A DNA stretch of 64,000 nucleotides from Sanderia malayensis (lineage: Eukaryota > Cnidaria > Scyphozoa > Semaeostomeae > Pelagiidae), in the NCBI GenBank assembly GCA_013076295.1, contig RQOL01000772.1, positions 1,488,001 to 1,552,000 of the forward strand, in the 5' to 3' direction. Made by a program: the position numbers and the translations under genes. Shown in pieces: positions 45,034-58,407 of the stretch. The notes below the pieces were generated by a model. It was not told where the DNA came from. It saw only the letters and a program-made list of their open reading frames with translations, and made no database searches. How positions within the stretch are numbered: the stretch's first letter is position 1; each line of letters begins with the position of its first letter.

Positions 45034-46381
45034 ATTTGAGTTTTGAAATAAGCAGGGGATAATAAAGGTCGGATTAAAAATCTGTGCATTTGTATGAGCG
45101 ATACTGGTGCATTTTTTGTTGTAAATTTTAATTTATTAATCGAAGGGGGCTTACAAATTTAGTATTTTTTATAACTCATTAATTGTGGACAATATAAATG
45201 CATAATTTTGTCTGTTGCGTTTTGCTAAGATTTTGCGTTTTGCAATTTGATTTGTTTACACTATTTAATTTAAATGTCATACACTATTCATTAAGACTTC
45301 AGATGACAAAGATTTAAAATGCTTCTCTACTTAAGAATGCCTCACTACCACACCACCTGTGGTACCCTCGGGAAAAGTAGAGAATCGCTAAGGAATTTTG
45401 TTCGGACAAAATAGAAAGGGAAAACTAAAGGGAAAGCTAACAGGAGCCTAGGTTCGAGTTTGGATTGAAACATAAATAGCCAAGAACGGACCATTGCTAG
45501 TCACCATACCCTCACTTAAATCCGTTGTATAAGCATTGATACAGAAAAAGAAAAGACAAAGAAATATCAAATTTACTAAACATGTCAAGGAAATTATTAA
45601 ATCTAGCCTACAATATATAATGCTGCATTCAATGAAAAGCAATTTAAAAATGATTTTATGGTCATACATAACGTGAATGCTATCTTTTTCGAAGCTATAT
45701 ATACGAACCAGCTGCTAAAAAGCATTTTAGTAAAGAAAACTCTTTAAAACTCCGGTGTTTCCTAAGTTATTATCAATTTTACGATCATCAATACCAGAAC
45801 CACAATACTCAAAGAAATGCCAAGATCCGTACTGTAAATTTGCTTAAACAAACAGAATTGATTACATCATGTATGATTACCTAATTAAGCATTAACAGAA
45901 ATATAGTTTAGTTCAGCAATGTATCACTTTTACACGAAAAACTTAAAGAATAACGCAGTAGCAAAGGCTAAAATGGTTCTGATGGATACTTTATCTATTT
46001 ATCCAATACAGTGAAATAAGAATATAAGGAACCTCTTAAAGAAGAGCTATCTAGTATAGCTAACAAAACACCTGCTCCATTGAGCTGCTTCATAGTTAAT
46101 CACACCCTTGGCCTAACAAACTTTCAATGCACAAAAGTATTTGTTAGTCTACATATGTCCTTTCAAGATTTGTTACATCAGAATTCCATTGTAGCTCAGT
46201 TATTTACTGGAAGGTTAGGAAGATATAATGTTATACATATATTGCTAAGGTTATAAAAATAAAATCACAGTATTGTTTGTATATAAATTACCCTTCATAA
46301 ATCAAAGATAGTCTTTTTGAAATCGACTTGAATATGGTGCTACTAAGCATTGTCGGTAATTTCGAAAAAAGGATTTTGTTA
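45034..46381. other. intergenic, convergent 3' ends of the WD40 gene and RAB35
   Basis: 1.35 kb, AT-rich. A 73-codon minus-strand open frame at 45448-45669 is hydrophobic by base composition and has no other support. No RNA gene or repeat recognised. Confidence 0.5.
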
Positions 46382-48236
<1,855 letters not shown>

Positions 48237-48366
48237 TATAATGATTCAAGATTTCACCAAAATACGTTGTTTATTTTCTAGTTGTTGTATTACTCGACCT
48301 AGATGATACTAAAACTTCTGATATTAATGACTTGATTCGACAACGCAATTATATCATTATATTTAA

Positions 48367-48561
48367 ATGGTTTTCCAGAGACAACTTCCTAGATTACTTG
48401 ACTTGACACAGCAAAATAACAGCTCCTCCCATGACCTCGATTTTATCAAAAAATTCAACAGACTATGCGATGCAGTCACAGGGAAACAAAGAAAAGTTAA
48501 ACGCTCCTCCACATCTACGCACCCCAAGGGGGAGGAAAAAGGTGTGGTCGAAAAGGCGTGA
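48367..48561 (+). CDS. possible small ORF of 64 codons, unrecognised
   Basis: An open frame starting 130 bp from the RAB35 start codon on the other strand and ending before the SELENOM 3' UTR. The product is basic and hydrophilic, with no signal peptide or membrane span. It could be a small gene, part of a divergent non-coding transcript, or chance. Nothing else supports it. Confidence 0.2.
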   Translation: MVFQRQLPRLLDLTQQNNSSSHDLDFIKKFNRLCDAVTGKQRKVKRSSTSTHPKGEEKGVVEKA

Positions 48562-48694
48562 ACAAATAACAGAACTTTCGCCTTGAAGAAGAAAAATGTC
48601 CATATTCCATTTTATTTTTAATTGACATTAATTATATTATAAATTGTTTACTAAATTACAAAAACAAACAAGGAAAAAAGCAACAAATAAAATG

Positions 48695-48759
48695 AAGCAC
48701 AGTTCAGTCGCCATGTAAATAAATTTGCACACAACGACATCATAATTTTCAACTTGCTT
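48695..48759 (-). promoter_or_regulatory. SECIS element in the SELENOM 3' UTR
   Basis: Folded by eye on the minus strand. Helix I: AAGCAAGT (48759-48752) with ACTGTGCTT (48703-48695), one bulge. Quartet of non-canonical pairs: ATGA (48743-48740) opposite TGA (48706-48704). Helix II: GTCGTTGTGT (48738-48729) pairs over ten positions, with G-T wobbles, with ACATGGCGAC (48716-48707). The apical loop GCAAATTTATTT carries the conserved unpaired A's, 12 nt from the quartet as expected. This structure recruits SBP2 and the selenocysteine elongation factor. Confidence 0.85.
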
Positions 48760-48949
48760 TCTTCTGTAATTTCGTTAAATGGAAAATATTGTAAGTATCT
48801 AAAAGGGAACAAAAAGATTGCTCAATGATTGCATTAATGATGGCCTTTGATTTACAAGAGCTAGAACAAACAAAGAAAGGGAGAAAAATATTCATATGTT
48901 TTAGAAAGTTTCAGATAAACTTACAAATTAAACAAGGTAAACACCCTAC

Positions 48950-49920
48950 TTAAAGCTCATCATACTCAGGTGGTGGGGGCAGGGTGCTTTCCTGTTTTTT
49001 AAAACCCCTTTTGTCCAATTCTTTACAAATATCTTCAGTGGTCATCTCATCAACTGCTATACGCTGGAAGAGATAATTTACTAAAATGTAAGACAAAGCA
49101 ATTAAACATAAAAGTCAAAATGCATTGTGCAATGATAAATTTCTGTCACATTAAAGGTATTAACGTGATGCAAGGAAGGAAATGGCATAGCATACTTCCG
49201 ATTCTTTTGAATTGTTGTCAAAAAAGACAAGCTCTGGATCTGCACCACCAATATACTCAACTTCGAAGTTGGAGCTTTACGTGTTAAGAATGAAAATCAA
49301 CAAATAATGATATCCTTATGCTTCTTTTGAAATGCAAAGATGCTTAAAACTGCAAACTTGCTTGCTACAGTTGTGGTTATTGATAAAAAAAACTATTATC
49401 AAAAGTATTAAAGTATTATCAAATCCTGTCAATAAAACTCAAAATAGAAAAATACGAAAAGAATACTATAAGTCAGCATGCAGATTTATGAAAGCCTTCA
49501 CCTGTAAATGACAAACCACGTGTAAAAATAAGTACAATAATAGTATAACAAAACGAAAAAAAGCTGATTTTAATGATGTTTTACCCCAGGAAGGCTGTTC
49601 AGTCGTCATCCACCACATGTCTAAAAACAAATTTACAACATTAAATAGGCATATTCTTAGTCAATAAACTTTCTCACCACTTACAGTACTTAAACTGAAG
49701 AAGTGTTCGCAAGGTTGCTTGATGGACAAGTAAAGGTTTTGAGGCTACTTTTTACAAGGTGCTAAACATAAATTTAAAATGCATTTTAAACTCAAAATTT
49801 ATTCATTATAGGAAAACCAACCTCTAGTTTTCCCTTTGACGGATTTTCATTTCCTTGGGTAACTAGAAAGGTTGTGAAAAACACCTGTATTGAAAGCCAC
49901 GCAACTATCAAAGTCTTCAT
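48950..49920 (-). CDS. SELENOM: selenoprotein M (TGA read as selenocysteine)
   Basis: Thioredoxin-fold oxidoreductase of the endoplasmic reticulum lumen, related to the 15-kDa selenoprotein. Five exons, high to low: 49920-49822, 49620-49585, 49501-49467, 49274-49196, 49063-48950; 120 codons plus stop TAA. Exon 1 codes for a signal peptide (MKTLIVAWLS, then a hydrophobic core). The 36-bp exon 2 carries the redox site TCGGU-RLNSLPG, where U is the TGA at 49608-49606. Exons 3-4 read VKAFINLHADLY then NFEVEYIGGADPELVFF, matching the SELENOM signature GADPELV. The last exon has IAVDEMTTEDICKELDKRGF and ends PPPPEYDEL. The acidic C-terminal -DEL resembles an ER retention signal. Because of the TGA and the small exons an ORF scan misses it. 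The SECIS 190 bp beyond the stop supports recoding. Confidence 0.93.
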
Positions 49921-50102
49921 CTTGGCACTTGGCACTCGGCTCAACTATGAATGACGCAGCCTTAGCCAAGAGTTTCGTGCATACTAAGTTTTGTTATCGC
50001 TCTTTGTCTCTTTGCATAACAGGCCTAAATCAGAAGCGAGAGTGCTTTAGATTTCTTGTTTCATCACAGATATTCGCTGCTAGATTTAAAGGCCATTTAA
50101 TC
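49921..50102. promoter_or_regulatory. divergent promoter region between SELENOM and TXNL4A
   Basis: 182 bp between the start codons of two genes on opposite strands, so both promoters and 5' UTRs must fit here or overlap the neighbour. No TATA box or named factor site recognised. An in-frame ATG at 49890 upstream of TXNL4A lies inside SELENOM exon 1 antisense and is not the likely start. Confidence 0.5.
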
Positions 50103-50531
50103 ATGTCTTACATGTTACCTCACTTACATAATGGCTGGCAAGTCGACCAAGCAATTTTATCAGAAGAAGATAGAGTTGTTGTAATTAGATTCGGCCATGA
50201 TTGGGACCCAACCTGCATGAAAATGGACGAAATGCTATTTAGCATTGCTGAGAAAGTGAAGAACTTTGCTGTTATATATCTTGTTGATATCACAGAGGTT
50301 CCCGATTTCAACAAAATGTACGAGTTGTACGACCCCTGTACTTCGATGTTCTTCTACAGAAACAAACATATAATGATAGATTTGGGAACTGGAAACAATA
50401 ATAAAATCAACTGGGCCCTCGAGGACAAGCAGGAATTAATCGACATACTTGAGACTATTTACCGTGGTGCGAGAAAAGGACGTGGCTTAGTCGTTTCACC
50501 TAAAGATTACTCTACAAAATATCGATATTGA
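50103..50531 (+). CDS. TXNL4A: TXNL4A / DIM1, U5 snRNP thioredoxin-like protein, intronless
   Basis: Core component of the U5 snRNP and U4/U6.U5 tri-snRNP, essential for pre-mRNA splicing. It has a thioredoxin fold without a redox CXXC motif. 142 codons, the exact usual length. The start MSYMLPHLHNGWQVDQAI and end VVSPKDYSTKYRY match the eukaryotic family almost residue for residue; FGHDWDPTCMKMDE and IDLGTGNNNKINWA are intact. The frame is open further upstream, but family conservation fixes the start at 50103. It has no introns here, unlike its neighbours; whether it is a retrocopy or the only gene cannot be told from the window. Conservation argues it is functional. Confidence 0.97.
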   Translation: MSYMLPHLHNGWQVDQAILSEEDRVVVIRFGHDWDPTCMKMDEMLFSIAEKVKNFAVIYLVDITEVPDFNKMYELYDPCTSMFFYRNKHIMIDLGTGNNNKINWALEDKQELIDILETIYRGARKGRGLVVSPKDYSTKYRY

Positions 50532-51898
50532 AGAAAGACTCGAGACAATTCTAGCATTATTATTGTCGTTTTCAATTCAAACTATTCTGTTGTTCTTAGA
50601 ATGTATATTTCTTATTATACTTTGTTAACAACAAGGAAGTTATGTATGAAATATAAATATTTATAATTATCATTATATTATAACTGTTTTTTTTTGGTAA
50701 ATAGATTTTCATGAAACTTGTGCAGATTAGCCAAGATTATAATTCTGTTTGTTTTTACTGCTTGCAGACCTTATACTTTATAAATTGAGGTATATTCATA
50801 AAGATTTGACAAGTGTAAGGAAAATGGTGTGCAGAAGTAAATTCATCAATCAACATACCACCATGGCTCTGCAATATTCCATAACAAAATTAACGAAATT
50901 ATGATGAACGAACAAAATAGAGTGCCCCACAGAATTTGCCAGGGGTGGCTGGGCTGCCCCCGACCCCCCACGTTAGGTCGCGCTTTTGAATACAACAGGA
51001 TCTGTATTTCAGAGTCATGACACAATGCATGGTTTTACTTTGCTATCGATGACACACAAAGAGTCACAGAGCAGGTAAGCCAACTTGAGCCCACATTGAA
51101 CAGCCATTCGTTTATTTTGTTTTCTCCAGCTTAACTAACAAACCTAAACCCACAGAAGACAATTAATAGAAACACGCAATATAATGCATTGCTGAATCAA
51201 CTCGTCATTCAGTCAAGCAACTGGACTGCGGCTGAGATTAGCGTTGTGGAGTTGCAGTTAAAACTTGAAAATTGGCGTGGCAAATTCATCTTGAAAAAGC
51301 TAAAGACTTTATCGTTAATAGTCGGCATGTACGGGAATTGTTTTGTTGGATGTGCTATAAACATTCAATCCATTACAGTCATGTTTGTGCAGCTGTGCAC
51401 CTGTGCATCACCCCGCCTCCGCAATTTTCCAAATGCTTGTTTTCGTTGCATTCATTCAAAAGTAAAATGGGCCTAATTGAAGAAGTTTAGATGTGTAGAA
51501 GGCTTAAATTATTAATGACTAACGTGAGTATACAGGGAAATGTCTGCTTTAAATATTTGAAATTGTTTAGATAATTTATGGTCTAGTTTGTAAGGACCAT
51601 TTATGCGTTATTGATGTTTGAAGTGCTGGAATTGATTAAGTAGTGTACCGGAGAAAAGAAAGGTAAAGGTATCCAACAGTTTAACTAACTGCTCCACTTT
51701 TAACATCACCGAGCATTGTGAATTAACTTAAACTCTATCAGGTAGTTATTAACAATTTGTAGTTTAAGTTTGCGTTAAAATGATGCTTATTGGGACACCA
51801 GTTTGCGTTGTGCATTATGTTTCATAAAGTCATTGTTCAAATTTTCCAGGGCAACGCAAAGGAGTGAGTATGGTATATTACGAAAGGCCACTTCAAAG
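50532..51898. other. intergenic between TXNL4A and FAM234
   Basis: Holds the TXNL4A 3' UTR and the FAM234 promoter. A possible non-coding first exon of FAM234 would join at the acceptor TTTTCCAG ending at 51849. Small open frames at 51189-51490 are not supported. Confidence 0.5.
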
Positions 51899-54800
51899 AT
51901 GGAACAACAATACAGGAGAACATTGGATCGATTCTATCAGACGCAAGGCACAAAGTATTCAAAATTAGCACAGATAGAGAAGAGAGAACAACAAGGCAAT
52001 TCTTCTGATAATGATGAGACAACACTGTACACCAAACCAGACAAAAATAGAAATCATAACATGGATGAAGAAGAAGTACCAATGATTAGCGAGGATGAGA
52101 AGTCGAGAAAATTCACAAGAGTGAAACCCGTACAACCAGTGCCATTTTGTTCCAGGCGAATGTGCATTTTGTTATTGGTGTGGATGTTGCTATTTCTCAT
52201 CGCCGTTCTCGGTCTGACAATTTTTATCCAGCAAGTGTTAAAGCGAGTGGCTGACACAGAACAAGACCAAAGTCACCATTACGTCAAGTACGAAGATTAT
52301 GCATCTGATGGAAATCACACCTCAGGTCCAATGGCAGAATCATGCGACGATTTCGTCATCACACCAATTTGGCACTCTATTTTCGAGAAGCTTCAAACCG
52401 AAACGGCGATACGATTCATTGACATTAACTCAGATTCTGTAGATGACGTCATTGTTGGTTTCGGCACAGGTGTCGACGGCTACAATGTACAGCGGATCGT
52501 CTGCGATTTGCATTTCAACGGCACGTACCCGTGCTACGGAGGAGCAATGGCATTGGACGGCAGAACGGGGCGGCAGCTGTGGAGGCACTATTCCATGCAC
52601 GAAGTCTACGCTGTCAACTGCAACGGTGATATTGATAACGACGGCGTTCGCGATTGCCTGCTCGGTGGACGAGGCGGCGCGTTTGACGCCGTCAGCGGTA
52701 AGAACGGCGCGCTCCTGTGGACGTTTGATGATGAGGCCGTGCGCAGTGAGATCATGAATATGTACACTGCGCAGTTTATAAGGGATTTTGATAATGATGG
52801 AGTGATGGAGGTTTTGCAGGTCCATGGCGGAGATCCTCTTGCGTAAGTATTTTCTAGATTTCTATTCACCTTCACTCAATCACTCTGTTTATAAAATCTA
52901 TTTATATTTCGAACAATGTTAACAGCTGGCCCTAACCCTAACCCTAACCCTAACAATTTATGTCTGGGGAGAAATATTTTATTTCTTTGCGGATATTTGA
53001 TCCAATTATTAAACCAGATGTTTTCTGCACGAAACAAATTGATACCGGTTATATAAATTTTCGTGCGAATCCAAAATGGACCATTTAGTATTAGCTTTCT
53101 TGTTAGTTAAACTCTTGTGGCGAAGTGGTTGGCACTTGTGCTTGCCACTCATGGAGTCACGGATCGATTCCACCGAGCTCCACTTGAAGTTGAGTTGAAG
53201 TTGAGTTGAAACTAAATGAGGCCTGGTACACCGAGGATCTACAAGAGAAAGTAGATCCCCGGCGTACCGGGACTTTTCGTCTTTCCGTTCAGGATAGTTT
53301 TTCAGCAGAAACGCCGAAAAACCATCAACCGATCGTACCCAACTACTGACTCTGTTGGTACACCGGGGTGACGAGGCCAACAGTGCCGATCTGTTCATAT
53401 ATATCCAGCGACATCTGCTTGGTGACTCGCCACCAATAGATATAGATACGTCAAATTACTATCTGGAATTGTGTGCACAGGTTTTCTAATTGTGGGTGTG
53501 AGTTAATACGCATGCGTATTTATATCATTTGCTCTCCTTTGTCTCCATAACTTAAGCTCGAACTTTATTTTGTTTTTGCTATTTTACCGTCTATTATGCC
53601 AATGGAAAGACGCACAGAACAGCGTTGCCAACAGCAACGCCCCCGTCACTGCCAGCCAAGCCAGAGCTCAGTCGTAGCTACTTCATTCATCTTTTTAAAT
53701 TAAATTAATTCATTTGAACATACCTACTATTTATTCTTTATCTTCAACCCTGCCTCATCAAACACTATTGTAACACACACCCGAGCAGCACTCGCTTAAA
53801 CGCTGTTTACACCTAGTTTACGGATATATATCGGGATAATCTCTTTGAGCATCCAAGTGTAATAATGATAATTTAGTTTCAGATCGCTGTTTAGGGATAA
53901 AAACATAGCCATCACAAAAATGTAGGGCTTATAATTTTTGCTGTGACACCGACTCGAAATTAAATTGAATTGCATTGCATTGCATTGCATATAAGCTTGA
54001 ATTGAATTGAATTGAATTTAGTTGAATTGAATTGAATTGAATTACATTTACTACGAATCTCTTTTCAGTGAGGCATTCAGTGAAAAGCGACTGGTAGGCC
54101 GCATTATCATATTCAGTGGGAAAACAGGCAAGATTCTACGATGGGTTGAGACTCCGGATAAAAAAGAGAGCTACTTCTCGCCTGTTCTCTACACGTTAAA
54201 GAACGGTACGGAGTTGGTCGTGTTTGGTACTGGCGGTGAAACGCACGGTGGTGGACTTTTCGTCATCAAACTGTCTGATTTATACTATGGAAAAATCGAA
54301 AAATCCGTTTTGCTTTATGAAGACAAACTTAAAGGTAACAATTACAGTGAAATCACAATCTAACAAGGCATTGGAAATAAGAAACCACTTATAGGAAACT
54401 TTCCGGCTCATGTTTTCACAATGGGAAACAATAGGGTGTGTTTGTAAACAATTTGGCTAAATCTGAAAAACCTGTTTTCCAATTGCGGTACTTTACTTTA
54501 TAAGGAGCCTTAAAACAAACAGCACCAAGTACGTTTCTAGCAAAGTGCAGCATGGTAACAAATAGCTACCCAGTATATTGAACTGAGCATCTGCTCCCTT
54601 GAGCTGCTGTAGAGTTTAATTTGATCTCGAATTCCTGGTATAGCTGGGTATCCTGGTATCCTGGTATTCTGGTATTGCGAGGTATAGCGAGGCATGTTGT
54701 CACCTTCGGGGCTCAGTTCACACGAATTACAATGTGGTGGCAGCTTCAACTAATTATTGCGATGACAATATTTTGTTGCAGCAACTTTTTGTAAAAACCC

Positions 54801-57646
54801 ATTCCTGTTTCTCATGAGTTCATCTGACATTTCTAGGCGTTATGAATCCTCCAGTTTTGATTGATCTGAACAAGGATGGTACTTTGGATATTGTCAGCGC
54901 GATGTTTAATTCGACCGTTGTGGCATTTGACGGCGAGACGCTGAAATCCATCTGGTCCTTCAGCACGCCTAATTCTGAGTCATACTCGTGAGTATTAGCT
55001 TCTCGGGAGTGTTAGCTTTGACTAGAGAAGACTTTTATGTCAAGTACAACCAAATATCTAAAGCATAATTTTCTTTTGTATTTCAGTGTACCAGCTCCGG
55101 CCTACTTCAACAAAGATGATTCTATTGATTTTATGGTTAGATCTAATTATGGGCCTGGTTTCCCTATTTACTACCACTCAAACGTAAGCTATTCTCCATT
55201 TTCTTCATATTTCCTTCATCAAGCTCTGCATTCCATCCTATTCCTTTAAGAAATATTCTTCAAGTCAAATTCTTAGCTAGCTAACTGATGTAAGACCTAA
55301 CACTGTAGTTATATAAATGTAGAAATTCTATTAATTATGCGTTCAATCATGTCAAGCGTTCTCTGCTTGCCCTTATAGTAAACACTCGCATAACCAGAAC
55401 CTCTGAATCTTGCATCTATTGTCCAAACACAATAAGTTATTGTTTCTTCTATTGTCGTGACAATAAATGCCAGCCTGAAAGATTCTTGATCTACTTATTT
55501 GTACACGGCTGTTTACTTTACATTCCTACGTGTAACAAAGTATTCTTTTCAGTTAAAAGGGGCTACATTCATTAAATCATCTTGATTAGCGTAACATTTG
55601 TTACAGAGACAAGTATTTAATACAATTTTTCCCCTGTTTATTGCTGCAGCGTCTAACCGATTTTCTTGTTCCTCCACAGATAACCATACTGGATGGAACT
55701 ACAGGCAGACCCATCATAAAATCCGCCTTCAAAACATCGGGAACCGCCAACCCGTCGCCATTGGCCGTCAGCATGCAGGGCAGAGGCAACGATCTGTATT
55801 TGTACTGGACAGCGGATTGCGTTGGACACGAGGGTGAAGGCGGGAAATTCAGCTTTGTTGAGGGCACGAATGTTCACGAACAAAGCAGGGCCGATACTTG
55901 TCGGCTAAGATACGGCACAAGAGGGTTCAGCAGGTTCAGTGTCATGAATGCTAAGACGTTTTTCCCTGGGAAAACTATCTATGATTCCGGTAAGTCTGGA
56001 CTTGTGGTATCCCGGGTTTCGATTATTATACCCGGGTTTTGAATTATCTCGTCCGGGTGCTGTACGAGTGTGCCGCCATGATTTATCGCACTTGTTCGGC
56101 AAAGCATATGTCAAGGACTCTGAGTGAAACGTAGATTGATTACATTGCGTCCCAGTGCCTCGCTCGCAACTCGCTCAACGTAACCGAGCGAGCAAAACGA
56201 GTGGGGCACAGGGACGCAATATAGTGAATCTATGTGACACGCACACATTTTATAATCGTTACCAGATTCCTTAAAATCTAGTTGTTCATTCATCCATTCG
56301 TATTCATTTGTTCGCTTTCTACGTGTTGACAATCTATTCAATATTTTGCTATTGTTTTGTATTAGCATCTATCGCCTGCTTCGTTTTCTGAAGTATATAC
56401 ACAGTTTTTGACTTGGATCTGCGTTTCCTCCTTGCATGAAAATGGCAGCTCTTTTTTTTCCCATTCCTCAATCCTCGTTCCCAACATGAATATTCTCTAT
56501 TGTCTTTTTCCTAGAGGTATACAAGGACTTGGAGAACTCACCTATAAAATCCGACCACTATGTAATCAACAGAAGAAACATAGAAAAACAGAAGAAAAAG
56601 CTGAAGTTATTACAACGATTGCGACGTCATATTGGTATTCCTGATCATGGTGGAATCCAACGGTTGATTTCAACCGGTGGATTGACTTCTGCAATCAATT
56701 CCATCTCGGATCGATTCGGATTCACGGATTCGATCGATGTCGTGTTTCCTGTATACTGGATATATCCGGCTAAAGTCAGATTGCTAGATGCCAAGGATAT
56801 TGAATGCGTAAAGCGATACAGACAACTTGCTACACAGGGTAAGGCTACAGTCCTGACTTTGCATACATGCTACACAAATCATCTTCTATAGATTAAATAG
56901 TCATACTTACATACATACTATCAAGACAATATAACAGATTATTGTGGATATTATATTATCTTGAGACCGTGCATACTACAGAAGTTCTTACATGCGATGA
57001 AGTATTCTGGTATTCAGAAAGCTTGGAATGATTTCATATTGATTGCAATCCCCTGATGAAGAAGTGATCAATGCTTTGATGCTGTGCCTTTGAGGCTCAA
57101 ATGAGCAGCTCTTGATTACGGCGTTGTGAACCCCGTGTTTTTACGTGTTTTCTAGTCAAACTCATATCACAATACATCTATGTCCGGGGGTGTTGATTGC
57201 TGGATTTTATAAGAAGTGTCCAAGACGTTTCATCTGAACTCGGTTTTACCCCCCCCCCCCCCACCTAGCTGAGCCAAACGTTAACTACTCTGTCCCATTT
57301 TCTCGCAGGCAAATTCAAGTTGAATGTTGATATTGACGAGAATCACTCCAAGGGTTTCTATGACGAAGGCGACACAGCTGTGAATTATTGTCTGCGCAAC
57401 CGCACTCGCCCCCACTCCGACGACAAAGCATTCTACAACAGCCAATCAACGTACGACCCGAAGAAAATCCACATGGGCCGACTGATTGTTCACAGGTTCA
57501 ACATCAGATGCGTGTGCAATAGTCACAAGGAGAAACAGAAAAGATGCGCTAAAATCCTACCAATGGCCCAGCAGGGATGGACTGGATACATGGGTAGCCT
57601 TAGTAATGGCATTTTCAATGAACGATTTCACCCCAAAGCTGTGTAA
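51899..57646 (+). CDS. FAM234-like type II membrane protein with beta-propeller ectodomain
   Basis: Seven exons: 51899-52842, 54069-54334, 54837-54987, 55087-55183, 55680-55989, 56515-56838, 57309-57646; 809 codons plus stop, in phase (human FAM234B about 620 aa). A charged cytosolic head of about 80 residues precedes one membrane segment (MCILLLVWMLLFLIAVLGLT), so the bulk is outside the cell or in the lumen. The ectodomain has FG-GAP-like, calcium-site-rich motifs: DINSDSVDDVIVGFG, DIDNDGVRDCLLGG, DFDNDGVMEVL, DLNKDGTLDIVSA, as in FAM234A (ITFG3) and FAM234B. The C-terminal part (RNIEKQKKKLKLLQRLRRH onward) is longer than in vertebrates. The start at 51899 follows a possible 5' UTR acceptor at 51849. 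Molecular function of the family is poorly known. Confidence 0.87.
52930..52954. repeat. interstitial telomere-type repeat (CCCTAA)4
   Basis: Four perfect CCCTAA units in the first FAM234 intron. The telomere repeat of most animals is TTAGGG, so this is an interstitial telomeric sequence, as seen at double-strand-break repair sites. Confidence 0.9.
53108..53400 (+). mobile_element. tRNA-derived SINE
   Basis: A tRNA-like head with an RNA polymerase III A box (TGGCGAAGTGG, 53118-53128) and B box (GGATCGATTCC, 53161-53171) 32 bp apart, followed by a GAAGTTGAGTT-repeated linker and a tRNA-unrelated body. The head lacks a full cloverleaf, so it is not a functional tRNA gene. In the first FAM234 intron. 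The right boundary is approximate. Confidence 0.65.
53961..54043. repeat. GCATT and GAATT pentamer arrays
   Basis: Two adjoining pentanucleotide runs: TGCAT x4 and, after a 10-bp break, AATTG x8 or so with one interruption. They end 25 bp before the acceptor of FAM234 exon 54069-54334. Confidence 0.85.
56132..56232. mobile_element. palindromic CGAGCGAAACGAGCG element, copy 2
   Basis: About 100 bp with the same plan as 8992-9100: TAGATTGATTACATTGCGTC at the left, GACGCAATATAGTGAATCTA at the right, and the centre CTCGCTCGCAACTCGCTC / GAGCGAGCAAAACGAG. In a FAM234 intron. A half copy (GGGAATGCAATGTAATGAGTC) is seen at 61751-61771 in SIDT. Confidence 0.8.
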
Positions 57647-58199
57647 TGAATTAGTTTTTACAATGTAAAGATCTTTTGACTCGCTCTCTTGCAATTAATT
57701 ACCCTTTTAATAAAAGGACCCAGTTATGACAGAACATCCCTAGTTATGAATTGTGATTAAGAGTTTCTTAAGACTTGGTTTATTATGAGGCGATTCTCAC
57801 AGCTTTTGTGAATGGAATAGGGTATATTTATGGCTATTAATTATCTACTGCTGTACTTATTATTTTAGAACAAAATACTATTATTCTGTGATATTTCTAT
57901 TTATAGCTGAGTATTTCGATGTGTTTTCTTTATGGCATGTTATACTGTTTGGAATGTTCAAGTCTAGATAACATTGATGTTCTTGAATTTGGCATAATTT
58001 GCATCTATTCCCTTTTCCATTTGTTCCTCTAATTCCATTTCCCCATTCCGTTTATTCCACAGCTTCCATTGTCACAACATAAAAGGGAGGTCAGTAAGAG
58101 GGGTGATTTCATGTACTATGCTTCACCAGTAAGACCTTAACAAGAGTTTTAAAAAGCTTTCCACGAAGACAGGAGAAAATATCAACAGGCGATAGCTTT

Positions 58200-58399
58200 A
58201 TTTCTTTTTTTCAATCCGAAATACCTTGAGGGGGCAAGGGGGCAGCCGCCCCCCCCCCAATTCGCAGAAAGTTGGTCTCTGAGAAAAGTGCAAATCTGCA
58301 ATAAAATTTGTGTGGGGGATACGAAAAAAAACAAGGCTTCATTTGCCAAAAAATTTGCCTGTTTGCCCCCCAAATCTTCCCGCTCTGGCTACGCCACTG
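58200..58399. mobile_element. fragment of a CAGTGGCGTAG-ended (hAT-type) element
   Basis: The right end CTGGCTACGCCACTG is the reverse complement of a CAGTGGCGTAGCCAG terminus. G/C runs and an AAAAAA-rich centre resemble the MITE at 13762-13993. The left terminus was not found, so it may be truncated. Confidence 0.5.
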
Positions 58400-58407
58400 C
58401 TTGTAGC

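Noticed and set aside
49890..50102. N-terminal extension of TXNL4A by 71 codons
   Set aside because: The family starts at MSYMLPHL, and the extension overlaps SELENOM exon 1 in antisense with no conserved features.
53108..53180. Functional tRNA gene
   Set aside because: A and B boxes are present, but no anticodon stem or acceptor stem closes, and the sequence continues into a SINE-like body.
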